Positions 6,519 through 14,581 of a DNA stretch of 15,962 nucleotides are shown piece by piece. The position numbers and the translations under genes are program-made. Below the pieces are notes generated by a model, which saw nothing but the letters and a program-made list of their open reading frames with translations, made no database searches and had not been told where the DNA came from. Every line of letters begins with the position of its first letter. Position 1 is the first letter of the stretch. Source of the DNA: an uncultured Clostridia bacterium (lineage in GTDB: Bacteria; Bacillota; Clostridia; Lachnospirales; Lachnospiraceae); NCBI GenBank assembly GCA_946620335.1, contig CAMONF010000211.1, positions 1 to 15,962 on the forward strand, written 5' to 3'.

Positions 6519-7295
6519 ATGGGTATTATTGAAATGATGCGTCTGGACGGCAAGAAGGGCTTTGTCACTGGAGCTGCCCGAGGCATCGGCAAGTGCACGG
6601 CCACCGCTTTCGCAGAGGCAGGTGCTGACCTCGCCATCGTCGACCTGGACATCGCCACTGCGGAGCAGACCGCAAAGGAGATCGCGGAAGCGACCGGCAG
6701 AAAAATCATCGCCATCAAGTGCGACGTGACGAACGAAGCCGAAGTCCAGGCCATGGTAGATGAAGTCGTTGAAAAGCTGGGCGGTCTTGATTTCTGTCAC
6801 GCCAATGCAGGCATCTGCATCAACGCCGCTGCGGATGAGATGACCTTCGCCCAGTGGAGAAAGAACCTCTCCATCAACCTCGACAGCGTCTTCCTCACCG
6901 ACACCATCGCTGCAAAATACATGCTTGCCCACGGCGGCGGCTCCATCATCAACACAGCTTCCATGTCCGCCCACATCGTCAACGTTCCCCAGCCCCAGTG
7001 CGCATACAATGCCTCCAAGGCCGGCGTGATCCAGTTGACCAAGTCCCTGGCCATCGAGTGGGCAAAGCGCGGGGTCCGCGTCAATTCCATCTCCCCGGGC
7101 TACATCGGCACCGACCTTACCCTCTCCTCCCCGACCCTTCAGCCGCTGATCGCCCAGTGGAATGCCATGGCTCCCATGGGCAGACTTGGCAGACCGGAGG
7201 AGCTCGGCTCCATCTGCGTATACCTGGCGGGCGACACATCCACCTTCACGACCGGTTCGGACTTCATCATCGACGGTGCCTTCACCTGCTTCTGA
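6519..7295 (+). CDS. SDR-family NAD(P)-dependent polyol/ketose oxidoreductase
   Basis: 258 residues, classical short-chain dehydrogenase length. The Rossmann motif TGAARGIG is at 17-24 and Asp42 after the second strand (IVDLD) favours NAD over NADP. NAG is at 96-98, Asn120 lies in the active-site helix, and the catalytic set is Ser150, Tyr163 and Lys167 (YNASK). The stretch ASMSAHIVNVPQPQ followed by AYNASKAGVIQLTKSLAIEW closely follows the pattern of SDR mannitol 2-dehydrogenases, D-arabinitol dehydrogenases and xylulose reductases, so a polyol/ketose pair is the likely substrate. It is the first gene of the operon. AAAGGAG is 7 bases before the ATG. The exact sugar cannot be read from the sequence. 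Confidence 0.95.
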   Translation: MGIIEMMRLDGKKGFVTGAARGIGKCTATAFAEAGADLAIVDLDIATAEQTAKEIAEATGRKIIAIKCDVTNEAEVQAMVDEVVEKLGGLDFCHANAGICINAAADEMTFAQWRKNLSINLDSVFLTDTIAAKYMLAHGGGSIINTASMSAHIVNVPQPQCAYNASKAGVIQLTKSLAIEWAKRGVRVNSISPGYIGTDLTLSSPTLQPLIAQWNAMAPMGRLGRPEELGSICVYLAGDTSTFTTGSDFIIDGAFTCF

Positions 7296-7369
7296 TCACA
7301 TCTGTGCTGCGCCCCCTTCTGTTCTTATCCACGCGCCATCCCTTCCGGGCCAAAGGAAGGAGATAAACC

Positions 7370-7491
7370 GCAACTACTCAGCCACCTGCCGAGGGCGATC
7401 AGAGGCTCTTTGCACTCTGACCATCCGGGGATTCCATCTTGAAATCTGTCGGACAGTTCTTATGCGTAATTCCAGGGGGCTGAGCAGTTGC
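7370..7491 (+). promoter_or_regulatory. structured RNA element in the leader of the binding-protein gene
   Basis: Bases 7370-7383 (GCAACTACTCAGCC) pair with 7478-7491 (GGCTGAGCAGTTGC), 13 of 14 positions, and two more C-G pairs follow after a bulged A (7385-7386 with 7477-7476). Inside are a hairpin TCAGAG/CTCTGA (7399-7404 with 7415-7420, extended by GC/GC and a bulged A) and a small one, CTGT-CGG-ACAG (7446-7456). No T-run follows, so it is not an ordinary terminator. It ends 33 bases before the lipoprotein start codon. It may be a cis-regulatory RNA, an RNase-processing site or an mRNA stabiliser. I do not recognise a known riboswitch class. A weak TTGAAA-16-TATGCG promoter-like match also lies inside it (7439-7466). 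Confidence 0.6.
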
Positions 7492-7524
7492 AAATATATT
7501 TCTCACTCAACAAGGAGGTTGAAA

Positions 7525-8628
7525 ATGAAAAAGAAACTTTTAGCTGCTCTCTGTGTGGTCACTATGGCACTTGGTCTTCTGGCGGGCTGCGCCGGATCCG
7601 GTTCCTCTTCTGGTTCCTCTTCTGGTTCCTCTTCTTCCGGTTCCTCTTCTGAAGCTGCAGAATCGGTTGCCTCCACAGGCGAGACCGAAGGCGTGCAGGC
7701 AAGTCCCGAGTTCTATGCCCAGGCCGATCTCTCCACCCTGAGCGGCAAGAAAATCGGCGTCACCATCCAGTCTCTCCAGAATGCCTACTGGGCCGGCGTC
7801 ATGCCCGCCCTCCAGAATGTCGTTGAGTCTAACGGCGCTGAAATCACCATCGTCGCCTGCGACGACAGCTCCGCCACCCAGATCGGCCAGATTGAGAACT
7901 TCGTCTCCTCCAAGTGCGACCTTATCATGGTCCATCCCTCCGACGCCGCTGCCGTCGAAGACGCATGTGCCCAGGCCAGGGAAGCCGGCATCAAGGTCAT
8001 GTGCTGGGATGACCCGATGACCAACACCGACGGCAACTGGGTCCTCAACAATACCGACCTCGGCATTGAAATCGGCAAGGCTGCCGGCGAGTTCATCGCT
8101 GAGCACTACACTGCCGACAACAAGGCCCAGATTGCCATGATCAACTATCCGCAGACCACCATCCTGCTCGAGCGCGAGGAAGGCATCATCCAGGGTCTCG
8201 AAGCCACCGCTTCCGGCCTGTATGAGATTGTTTCCAGCCAGGCCGGCCTTGACGCCAACCAGGCCCAGACTGCTATGGAGACCATCCTTCAGCGCTATCC
8301 GGACTGCAGAATCGTCACCGGTATCGGCTCCGGCGCCATGATTGGTTCCGACGAGGCTTTCCAGATCTCCACCGGCGGCAACATCCCCGAGGATATGGGC
8401 GTCTTTACCGCTGACGTCACCAAGCAGCAGCTCGAGCACCTCATGGACGAGAGCTATCCGGCCCGCATCGCTGTCGGCTTCGAAGGCTCCGACGTGGATA
8501 CCGCCACAGCCTGCGCTTCCATGTACGCCCTGATTCTGGGCGACAAGCTCGAGTCTCAGAACGTCTTCCGTGGGCTGATGAGAATTTCCGCCGAGGATGC
8601 TCCCACCATCATGGAAGGCATGCAGTAA
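7525..8628 (+). CDS. sugar ABC transporter substrate-binding lipoprotein (CUT2 type, Peripla_BP_4)
   Basis: 367 residues. A lipoprotein signal peptide, MKKKLLAALCVVTMALGLLA, ends in the lipobox LAGC with Cys22 as the lipid anchor. A low-complexity Ser/Gly tether follows (about 24-42), then the ribose/galactose-binding-protein fold from about residue 73: GKKIGVTIQSLQNAYWAGVM, CDLIMVHPSDAAAVEDAC and EAGIKVMCWDDPM. It captures a free sugar or polyol outside the membrane and delivers it to the permease encoded two genes downstream. AAGGAGG lies 6 bases before the ATG at 7525; the frame extends far upstream but the signal peptide fixes the start. The aligned ligand residues are too variable to name the substrate. 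Confidence 0.96.
   Translation: MKKKLLAALCVVTMALGLLAGCAGSGSSSGSSSGSSSSGSSSEAAESVASTGETEGVQASPEFYAQADLSTLSGKKIGVTIQSLQNAYWAGVMPALQNVVESNGAEITIVACDDSSATQIGQIENFVSSKCDLIMVHPSDAAAVEDACAQAREAGIKVMCWDDPMTNTDGNWVLNNTDLGIEIGKAAGEFIAEHYTADNKAQIAMINYPQTTILLEREEGIIQGLEATASGLYEIVSSQAGLDANQAQTAMETILQRYPDCRIVTGIGSGAMIGSDEAFQISTGGNIPEDMGVFTADVTKQQLEHLMDESYPARIAVGFEGSDVDTATACASMYALILGDKLESQNVFRGLMRISAEDAPTIMEGMQ
7600..7650 (+). repeat. 12-bp tandem repeat coding the Ser/Gly tether
   Basis: Four copies of GGTTCCTCTTCT (7600, 7612, 7624, 7639), with one extra TCC triplet before the last copy. Each unit encodes Gly-Ser-Ser-Ser. The repeat sits between the lipid anchor and the folded binding domain and can vary in length without loss of frame. 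Confidence 0.9.
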
Positions 8629-8644
8629 TACGTAGTCTTGATTA

Positions 8645-8682
8645 CCCGCGCAATACTCAGCAACCCACCTGTATTGCGCGGG
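8645..8682 (+). promoter_or_regulatory. intra-operon stem-loop between binding protein and ATPase genes
   Basis: CCCGCGCAATAC (8645-8656) pairs perfectly with GTATTGCGCGGG (8671-8682), 12 bp with a 14-base loop. No T-run follows. It lies 17 bases after the lipoprotein stop codon. Stems at this position in sugar ABC operons protect the upstream message from 3' exonucleases or partly stop transcription, so more binding protein than transporter is made. That role is inferred here. Confidence 0.7.
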
Positions 8683-8715
8683 CAACTTATACCATCATTT
8701 AAAGGAGGATAGGGA

Positions 8716-10227
8716 ATGAGTGAAGATTTTGTCCTTGAACTCGAACATATCCGAAAGGAATACCCCGGCGTAGTCGCTCTCAAGGATGTCACGCTGCAGC
8801 TGAGGCGCGGTGAGATCCTTGGACTGATCGGTGAGAACGGCGCGGGCAAGTCTACACTGATCAAGTGCTGCTCGGGCGCTGTCATTCCGACGTCCGGCAA
8901 GATCAGGATCAACGGCAAGGAATTTGACCGGATGACGCCCCAGCTGGCGGCGGAGAACGGTATTGCCATCATTTACCAGGAATTCAACAACGTCGGTGAG
9001 CTCTCTGCCGCCGAGAACCTCTTCCTCGGCCGCCCGATCCGCAAGGGTATGGTCATCGACCGCAAGGCCATGGAGGAGGAGGCCGCCAAGGCCTTCGCGC
9101 AGCTCCGCATCAAAATCAACCCCAAGGAGCTGGTCAAGAACCTCACCGTCGGTTACCAGCAAATGATCGAGATTGCCAAAGCGATTCAGCAGAATGCCCA
9201 GGTCCTCATCATGGACGAGCCCTCAGCCCCGCTGACCACCAATGAGGTAGAGAGCATGTTCGAGGTCGTCGAGCTCCTGCGCTCCCGCGGCGTTTCCATC
9301 ATCTATATCTCCCACCGTCTCGAGGAGATCTTCCGGCTCTCCGACCGCATCGAAGTCATCCGCGACGGCGAGTACGTCAAGACCCTCATCACAGACAAAG
9401 CCACCGTCAATGAGCTGATCACCCTCATGGTCGGCCGCGAGATGACCCAGAAGTATCCGCCTCGCAAGCCCTGCATCTCGGACGAAGTGGTTCTCGAGCT
9501 GAAGGACCTGTGCGGAAACGGCGACAAGAACATCAATCTCAAGCTCCACGCAGGCGAAGTCCTCGGTCTGGGCGGCCTGGTCGGCGCCGGCCGCACGGAG
9601 CTCGCCGAACTCCTCTTCGGAGCCAAGCCTAAGGAATCGGGGCAGATCATCTACTTCGGCAAGGAAATAAACCCAAAGTCCCCGCGTGAGGCCATTGATC
9701 TCGGCATCGCCCTGGTCCCCGAGGACAGAAAGCGCCACGGCGCCCTGCTTACCAACTCGATCAAGAACAACATCAACATGCCGATCTATGAGCGCATCTC
9801 CAAAGCCAGCGTGATCGACTCCAAGACCGAGCACGCCACCGCGGAGAAATACCGTGCCGATATCCAGATCAAAGGTCCGAGCGTCCACCAGCTGGTCAAG
9901 AACCTCTCCGGCGGCAACCAGCAGAAGGTCATCCTTGGCAAATGGCTGGCTGCGGACTCCAAGCTTATTATCTTCGACGAGCCGACCCGAGGCATCGATG
10001 TCGGCGCCAAATACGAAATCTACAAGCTCATCAACGATCTTGTAGAATCCGGTCACAGCGTGCTCATGATTTCATCCGAGATGGAGGAGCTGATGGGTAT
10101 GTCTGACCGAATCATAGTGCTCGCGGAAGGTGAGATGACCGGCGAGCTTGAGAAGGAAGCGTTCAATTCGGACACCATCATGGCGTATGCGTCCGGTATC
10201 ATCGATCAGAAGGAGGCTATGAAATGA
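8716..10227 (+). CDS. sugar ABC transporter ATP-binding protein (RbsA/MglA type, double ATPase)
   Basis: 503 residues with two fused nucleotide-binding domains, the hallmark of CUT2 importers. Domain 1: Walker A GENGAGKST (39-47), Q-loop Gln88, signature LTVGYQQ (143-149), Walker B LIMDEP (164-169) and switch YISHR. Domain 2: degenerate Walker A GLVGAGRTE (near 290), VPEDRKRHG, signature LSGGNQQK and DEPTRGIDVGA. The degenerate second Walker A is normal for RbsA-like proteins, where one site is catalytically weak. It powers uptake of the sugar or polyol bound by the upstream lipoprotein. AAAGGAGG precedes the ATG by 7 bases. Its end overlaps the permease start by ATGA. Confidence 0.97.
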   Translation: MSEDFVLELEHIRKEYPGVVALKDVTLQLRRGEILGLIGENGAGKSTLIKCCSGAVIPTSGKIRINGKEFDRMTPQLAAENGIAIIYQEFNNVGELSAAENLFLGRPIRKGMVIDRKAMEEEAAKAFAQLRIKINPKELVKNLTVGYQQMIEIAKAIQQNAQVLIMDEPSAPLTTNEVESMFEVVELLRSRGVSIIYISHRLEEIFRLSDRIEVIRDGEYVKTLITDKATVNELITLMVGREMTQKYPPRKPCISDEVVLELKDLCGNGDKNINLKLHAGEVLGLGGLVGAGRTELAELLFGAKPKESGQIIYFGKEINPKSPREAIDLGIALVPEDRKRHGALLTNSIKNNINMPIYERISKASVIDSKTEHATAEKYRADIQIKGPSVHQLVKNLSGGNQQKVILGKWLAADSKLIIFDEPTRGIDVGAKYEIYKLINDLVESGHSVLMISSEMEELMGMSDRIIVLAEGEMTGELEKEAFNSDTIMAYASGIIDQKEAMK

Positions 10228-11177
10228 GTAACGTGAATATCAAGAGTCTTGTCAAGTCCAACGCGATCTGGCTGGTCTTTATCGCGGAGGTCATCATTTT
10301 CACAATCGCCAGCGGCGGTACTTTCCTCACAGGCAACAATATCGTGAACATCTCCCGCCAGGTTTCCTATTACGGCATAGCCTCCATCGGTATGACTTTC
10401 GTCATCCTGATCGCCGGCATCGACCTTTCCATCGGCTCCATCATCACCTTTGTCAACGTCGTCTGTGCCTTCCTCATGGTAAATGCAGGCATGAACATGT
10501 GGGTAGCGGTGATCATCTCCCTGCTGCTGGCTACAGCGATCGGCACCCTGAACGGCGGTATGGTCGCCTCCATCGGAATCCCGGCCCTGATCGCGACCTT
10601 CGCCTCCCAGACCATCTTTGAGGGCATTTCCTACCTGATCTCCGGCGGACGTCCGATTTCCGGCTTCACCAGCAGCTTCGGCCTCTTTGGCCGCTGGGCT
10701 ATCGGTCCCGTTCCGGTCTGCGCCCTCATTATGATTGCCTGCTTCGCGCTGGGCAGCTTCATTCTCAACAAGTCCTACTTCGGCCGTTACTTCTACGCCA
10801 TCGGTGGCAATGAGGAGGCTGCTGAGCTCTCCGGCATCCGCGTGAACCGCGTCAAGTACCTCATCTACGCCCTGTCCGGCTTCTTTGCAGGCCTCGCCGG
10901 CATCGTCCTCCTCTCCCGCTCCGGCTCCGCCCAGAGCACGGTCGGCAAGGGTCTTGAGTTCGACGTCATCACCTGCGTTGTCCTCGGCGGTGTCTCCGTC
11001 AACGGCGGTGTCGGCCGCATGTCCGGCGTCGTCGCCGGCGTTCTCATCATCGGCTCCCTGACCAACGGAATGATCCTGATGGACGTCAGCGAGTACACAC
11101 AGATGGTCGTTAAGGGTCTCGTCCTGGCCATCGCCGTCGGCATCGACTGCATGTCCAAGAAGCACCAGTCAACCTGA
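10224..11177 (+). CDS. sugar ABC transporter permease (RbsC-like, BPD_transp_2)
   Basis: 317 residues, very hydrophobic, with roughly eight to ten membrane segments: the first near residues 11-30, then a series including ISRQVSYYGIASIGMTFVIL, WVAVIISLLLATAIGTLNGG and YLIYALSGFFAGLAGIVLLS. The conserved cytoplasmic loop GGVSVNGGVGRMSGVVAGVL near 253-272 is the segment that contacts the ATPase in CUT2 permeases. It probably works as a homodimer with the fused ATPase. The start codon lies in the ATGA overlap with the ATPase gene; AGGAGG is 7 bases upstream, inside the ATPase coding region, so the two are translationally coupled. Confidence 0.97.
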   Translation: MSNVNIKSLVKSNAIWLVFIAEVIIFTIASGGTFLTGNNIVNISRQVSYYGIASIGMTFVILIAGIDLSIGSIITFVNVVCAFLMVNAGMNMWVAVIISLLLATAIGTLNGGMVASIGIPALIATFASQTIFEGISYLISGGRPISGFTSSFGLFGRWAIGPVPVCALIMIACFALGSFILNKSYFGRYFYAIGGNEEAAELSGIRVNRVKYLIYALSGFFAGLAGIVLLSRSGSAQSTVGKGLEFDVITCVVLGGVSVNGGVGRMSGVVAGVLIIGSLTNGMILMDVSEYTQMVVKGLVLAIAVGIDCMSKKHQST

Positions 11178-11237
11178 TCCGGGCTGAAAGAGCTGGCCCG
11201 CTCCACCGCCCACGCCATATAAAAGGAGGTCGTCATT

Positions 11238-11834
11238 ATGCATGAAGCAGAGAAAAAATGGGACGCCTATTTCAATGAGACGGACCCCGAGGAGCGCAAG
11301 CTCATTGTCGGTATGACTGCCGGTGAAAATGACGACCTTGCCGGCTTCCTGGCCATGATCTACAGGAAACGTTATGAGGACCCTAAAAATCATGACCGGG
11401 CGGTGGACAACTGGCTCTGGAAATTCGTCTACCTCCCCGGTCTCTACCGAAAGCGCCGCCTCTCCAAAAAAGCCATGCTTACGGAGGTTGACCGCACACT
11501 TGACGACCTTTGTCTCAACATGATACTGTCAAAAGAGGAGGAAGCGGCTCTTTACCTTGAATTCCGCAACGCTGCCCGGAGATACCTGGGGACCTGCCTT
11601 GGCAGGAACTACGGACGACGGCTGTTCGGTCTGAAGGAAATATCGCCTGCCGAGAAGAGGGCCAGGGCCTGCGAGGAGCTCTGGATGATGTCCCGAGGGC
11701 TGGCCCTCAGTGCAGGCAAAGAGGCAAAGTTATCACTGTTCATAGAAGCTCTCCGCGCGGAGGCTTCCGAGTTCTGTCCTGACTGCGACAGTATTTACGA
11801 GCACCTAGAGCAGAAGCACAAAAGAGGAGTTTGA
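11238..11834 (+). CDS. uncharacterised helical protein of a sugar operon (DUF6553-like)
   Basis: 198 residues, predicted mostly alpha-helical, highly charged, no signal peptide and no membrane segment. It opens MHEAEKKWDAYFNETDPEER. The ETDPEER start, followed by a Trp/Leu/Tyr-rich helix bundle (NWLWKFVYLPGLYRKRR) and the C-terminal FCPDCDSIYEHLEQ, recalls small Lachnospiraceae proteins annotated as DUF6553. That match is from memory and only moderately sure. CPDC near residue 176 is a CxxC pair that could bind metal or form a disulfide, but no second pair is present. AAAGGAGG is 8 bases before the ATG. It lies between the ABC permease and the zinc dehydrogenase genes, 60 bases after the former and 2 before the latter, so it is a true operon member. 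Function unknown. Confidence 0.87.
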   Translation: MHEAEKKWDAYFNETDPEERKLIVGMTAGENDDLAGFLAMIYRKRYEDPKNHDRAVDNWLWKFVYLPGLYRKRRLSKKAMLTEVDRTLDDLCLNMILSKEEEAALYLEFRNAARRYLGTCLGRNYGRRLFGLKEISPAEKRARACEELWMMSRGLALSAGKEAKLSLFIEALRAEASEFCPDCDSIYEHLEQKHKRGV

Positions 11835-11836
11835 AT

Positions 11837-12889
11837 ATGATGAAAGACACAATGACACAGCAAGTCATGACCGAGCCAAAAAAGATCATTTTCCGCCAGA
11901 TTGAAATCCCCAGTCCCGGTCCCGACCAGGTCCTGGTCAAGATCAAAAAGATCGGCATCTGCGGCAGTGACATTCACGTATACCACGGCACGCATCCCTA
12001 CACCTCCTACCCGGTCACCCAGGGACACGAGGTGTCCGGCGAGATCGTCGCCCTCGGCGAGTATGTAAAGGACCTCACCGTCGGGCAGCGGATCACCATC
12101 GAGCCCCAGGTCTTCTGCGGCCGCTGCCATCCCTGCCTCCACGGCAAATACAACCTCTGCGAGAAGCTGAAAGTCATGGGCTTCCAGACCACGGGTACAG
12201 CCAGCGAATACTTCGCGGTGGACGCCTCCAAGGTGACCCCCATCCCCGATTCCATGACCTGGAGCGAAGGCGCCATGCTGGAGCCCCTCGCGGTCACCGT
12301 TCACGCAGCCAAGCGTTTCCCGGACCTTAAAGGTTCCAAAGTCGTCGTTCTCGGCTGCGGCCCCATCGGCATCCTGTTGGCCCAGTCCGTGAAGGCCCTG
12401 GGCGCGGACAAGGTCATGGTCACCGATATCTCCGACAAGCGCCTTGAGCTGGCAAAGAGCGTCGGCGCGGACTATGCCTTCAACACCCTCCACAAGGACT
12501 TCGGCGAAGCCCTCCTTGAGACCTACGGTCCCGACAAGGCCGACGTGATCTTCGAGTGCGCCGGCAGCGACATCACCATGGACCAGGCCATACAGAACGC
12601 CCGCAAGGGAAGCACCATCATTCTGGTCGCCGTCTTCGGCAAGCGCGCCAGCGTGGACCTGGCCAAGCTCAACGACTCTGAGCTGGACCTGAATACTTCC
12701 ATGATGTACCGGCACGAGGACTTCGTCGACGCGATCCGGTTGGTGGAGGAAGGCAAGATTCAGCTGAAGCCCCTGCAGACAGCCCATTTCGCTTTCGAGG
12801 ACTATTCGGAAGCCTATCAGTATATAGACAATAACCGTGAGACCACCATGAAGGTCATCATCGACGTGGACCCGGACGCAGGCGAGTGA
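11837..12889 (+). CDS. zinc-dependent medium-chain alcohol/polyol dehydrogenase (MDR family)
   Basis: 350 residues. Catalytic zinc site: Cys42 in GICGSDIH and His64-Glu65 in GHE. Structural zinc site: Cys94, Cys97, Cys100 and Cys108 (CX2CX2CX7C). Rossmann motif GCGPIG is at 172-177, and an acidic residue follows the second strand (VTDIS), consistent with NAD. The family includes sorbitol, xylitol, L-threonine and galactitol dehydrogenases; the operon context points to a polyol. The frame is open from TTG at 11831, but GAGGAG stands 7 bases before the ATG at 11837, which is directly followed by a second ATG. Only two bases separate it from the upstream small gene. Confidence 0.95.
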   Translation: MMKDTMTQQVMTEPKKIIFRQIEIPSPGPDQVLVKIKKIGICGSDIHVYHGTHPYTSYPVTQGHEVSGEIVALGEYVKDLTVGQRITIEPQVFCGRCHPCLHGKYNLCEKLKVMGFQTTGTASEYFAVDASKVTPIPDSMTWSEGAMLEPLAVTVHAAKRFPDLKGSKVVVLGCGPIGILLAQSVKALGADKVMVTDISDKRLELAKSVGADYAFNTLHKDFGEALLETYGPDKADVIFECAGSDITMDQAIQNARKGSTIILVAVFGKRASVDLAKLNDSELDLNTSMMYRHEDFVDAIRLVEEGKIQLKPLQTAHFAFEDYSEAYQYIDNNRETTMKVIIDVDPDAGE

Positions 12890-12939
12890 AGCCTTCGCTG
12901 GAAATGAAGACATATCATGCAGATACAGGAGGCAGCCAG

Positions 12940-14562
12940 ATGATTCTAAGTTTTAAAGGACTGAAAGATACCTCTTCCTGGGAAGCCGCAGGCATCGCCC
13001 TGCCCGGCTACGACCCGGAGGCACTGGCCCGGAACACAAAAAATGCGCCCAGGTGGGTTCATTTCGGGATTGGGAACATTTTCCGTATCTTTATCGGCGG
13101 CATCGCTGACCGGCTGATCTCCGAAGGATATCTGGACACGGGCATCGTCTGCGTCGAGACCTACGACTATGAGGTGGTCGACCGGATCTATCGCCCCTTC
13201 GACAATCTCGCCCTCGCGGTGACGCTGCACAGTGACGGGCAGGTGGACAAGCGCGTTCTGGGCTCCATGGCTGAAGCCGTCAAGGCAGATATGGCGGACG
13301 CGGAGGCCCGGAATCGGCTTAAGGAGATATTCATTGCGCCTTCTCTGCAGATGGTTTCATTTACCATCACAGAGAAAGGCTACGCCCTGCGCGGGACGGA
13401 CGGCAGCTATCTTGGCTATGTGGCCAGGGATATGGTGGCCGGACCGAAGGAGGTCACCGGAGCCATGGGCATCCTCACCGCCCTCCTCTACGACCGCTAT
13501 CTCGCCGGCGGCGCACCGCTCGCCCTGGTGTCCATGGACAATGTCTCGAGAAATGGAGACAAACTCCGCGCCGGCCTTCTGGAGACCGCTGAAGTCTGGA
13601 CACGGAAAGGCTTTACGGAAGTTGGTTTTCTGGACTACCTGAACGATCCCGCCTGCATCAGCTTTCCGCTGACCATGATCGATAAGATCACGCCCCGCCC
13701 CAGCGAGGCGGTGGGTGAAATGCTGCGGGCTGACGGCGTAGAGGACATGGACATCGTTGTGACCGCAAAGCACACCTACATCGCGCCTTTCGTCAACGCG
13801 GAACGGCCGCAGTACCTGGTGGTGGAGGACACCTTCCCGAACGGCAGGCCGCCGCTCGAGAAGGCCGGCGTTTACATGACTGACCGCGAGACGGTCAACA
13901 AGTCCGAGCGGATGAAGGTCACGGTCTGCCTCAATCCCATCCACACGGCCCTCTGCACCTTCGACTGCCTGCTGGGCAACGCCCTCTTCGCCGACGGCAT
14001 GCACGATCCGGACCTTGCGGAGCTGGCGCGCCGGGTGGGGTACGTCGAAGGCCTGCCGGTGGTCGAGGATCCGGGCATCCTCTCGCCCAGGGCATTTCTC
14101 GATGAGCTCATGGCGGAGCGGTTCCCCAACCCTTACCTTGGGGACACATCAGCGCGGATCGCGGTGGACATTTCCCAGATGACCGCCATCCGGTTCGGCG
14201 AGAACATCAAAGCCTACGTCGCGAGGGATGGAAGCGCCGAAGCCCTGACGGCCATTCCGCTGGCCATAGCCGGCTGGTTCCGGTACCTCCTGGCCGTGGA
14301 CGACCAGGGCCGGCCCTTCACTCTCTCACCGGACCCCATGCTTGGAATGCTCACAGATGCCCTCAGCGGTGTCAGGTTCGGGGAGCCCGACAGCCTTACC
14401 GGCCAGCTTAAGCCGCTTCTTGCGAACAAAACCCTGTTCGGCATGGACCTCTATGAGGCGGGCATCGGCGAAAAGATCGAGGACATGGTCCGTGACATGC
14501 TCGCCGGGCCCGGCGCGGTGCGCAGGACACTTCACAGCCGCCTCTTTGGTGATGGCAAATAA
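12940..14562 (+). CDS. mannitol dehydrogenase family protein (long-chain polyol dehydrogenase / fructuronate reductase type)
   Basis: 540 residues, at the long end of the family (MtlD about 380, UxuB and mannitol 2-dehydrogenase about 490). N-terminal nucleotide-binding segment WVHFGIGNIFRIF (39-51). Family blocks: SMDNVSRNGDKL (198-209), FPLTMIDKITPRP (242-254), VTAKHTYIAPFV (274-285) and the catalytic K-x5-N-x2-H motif with Lys326, Asn332 and His335. It oxidises a polyol or reduces a keto-sugar acid without metal. The frame is open from a GTG overlapping the previous stop codon (12886), but AGGAGG lies 7 bases before the ATG at 12940, so I use that. It is the last gene of the operon. No mannonate or altronate dehydratase accompanies it, which argues mildly against a standard uronate pathway. 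Confidence 0.95.
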   Translation: MILSFKGLKDTSSWEAAGIALPGYDPEALARNTKNAPRWVHFGIGNIFRIFIGGIADRLISEGYLDTGIVCVETYDYEVVDRIYRPFDNLALAVTLHSDGQVDKRVLGSMAEAVKADMADAEARNRLKEIFIAPSLQMVSFTITEKGYALRGTDGSYLGYVARDMVAGPKEVTGAMGILTALLYDRYLAGGAPLALVSMDNVSRNGDKLRAGLLETAEVWTRKGFTEVGFLDYLNDPACISFPLTMIDKITPRPSEAVGEMLRADGVEDMDIVVTAKHTYIAPFVNAERPQYLVVEDTFPNGRPPLEKAGVYMTDRETVNKSERMKVTVCLNPIHTALCTFDCLLGNALFADGMHDPDLAELARRVGYVEGLPVVEDPGILSPRAFLDELMAERFPNPYLGDTSARIAVDISQMTAIRFGENIKAYVARDGSAEALTAIPLAIAGWFRYLLAVDDQGRPFTLSPDPMLGMLTDALSGVRFGEPDSLTGQLKPLLANKTLFGMDLYEAGIGEKIEDMVRDMLAGPGAVRRTLHSRLFGDGK

Positions 14563-14581
14563 GCCCCCTCCATGTAGGTTT

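Noticed and set aside
7370..7491. tRNA or known small RNA
   Set aside because: It has no cloverleaf, anticodon arm or CCA end, and the length and stem order fit no tRNA.
10206..11165. Acidic minus-strand frame opposite the ABC permease
   Set aside because: It is the complement of a clear membrane permease and contains no recognisable domain.
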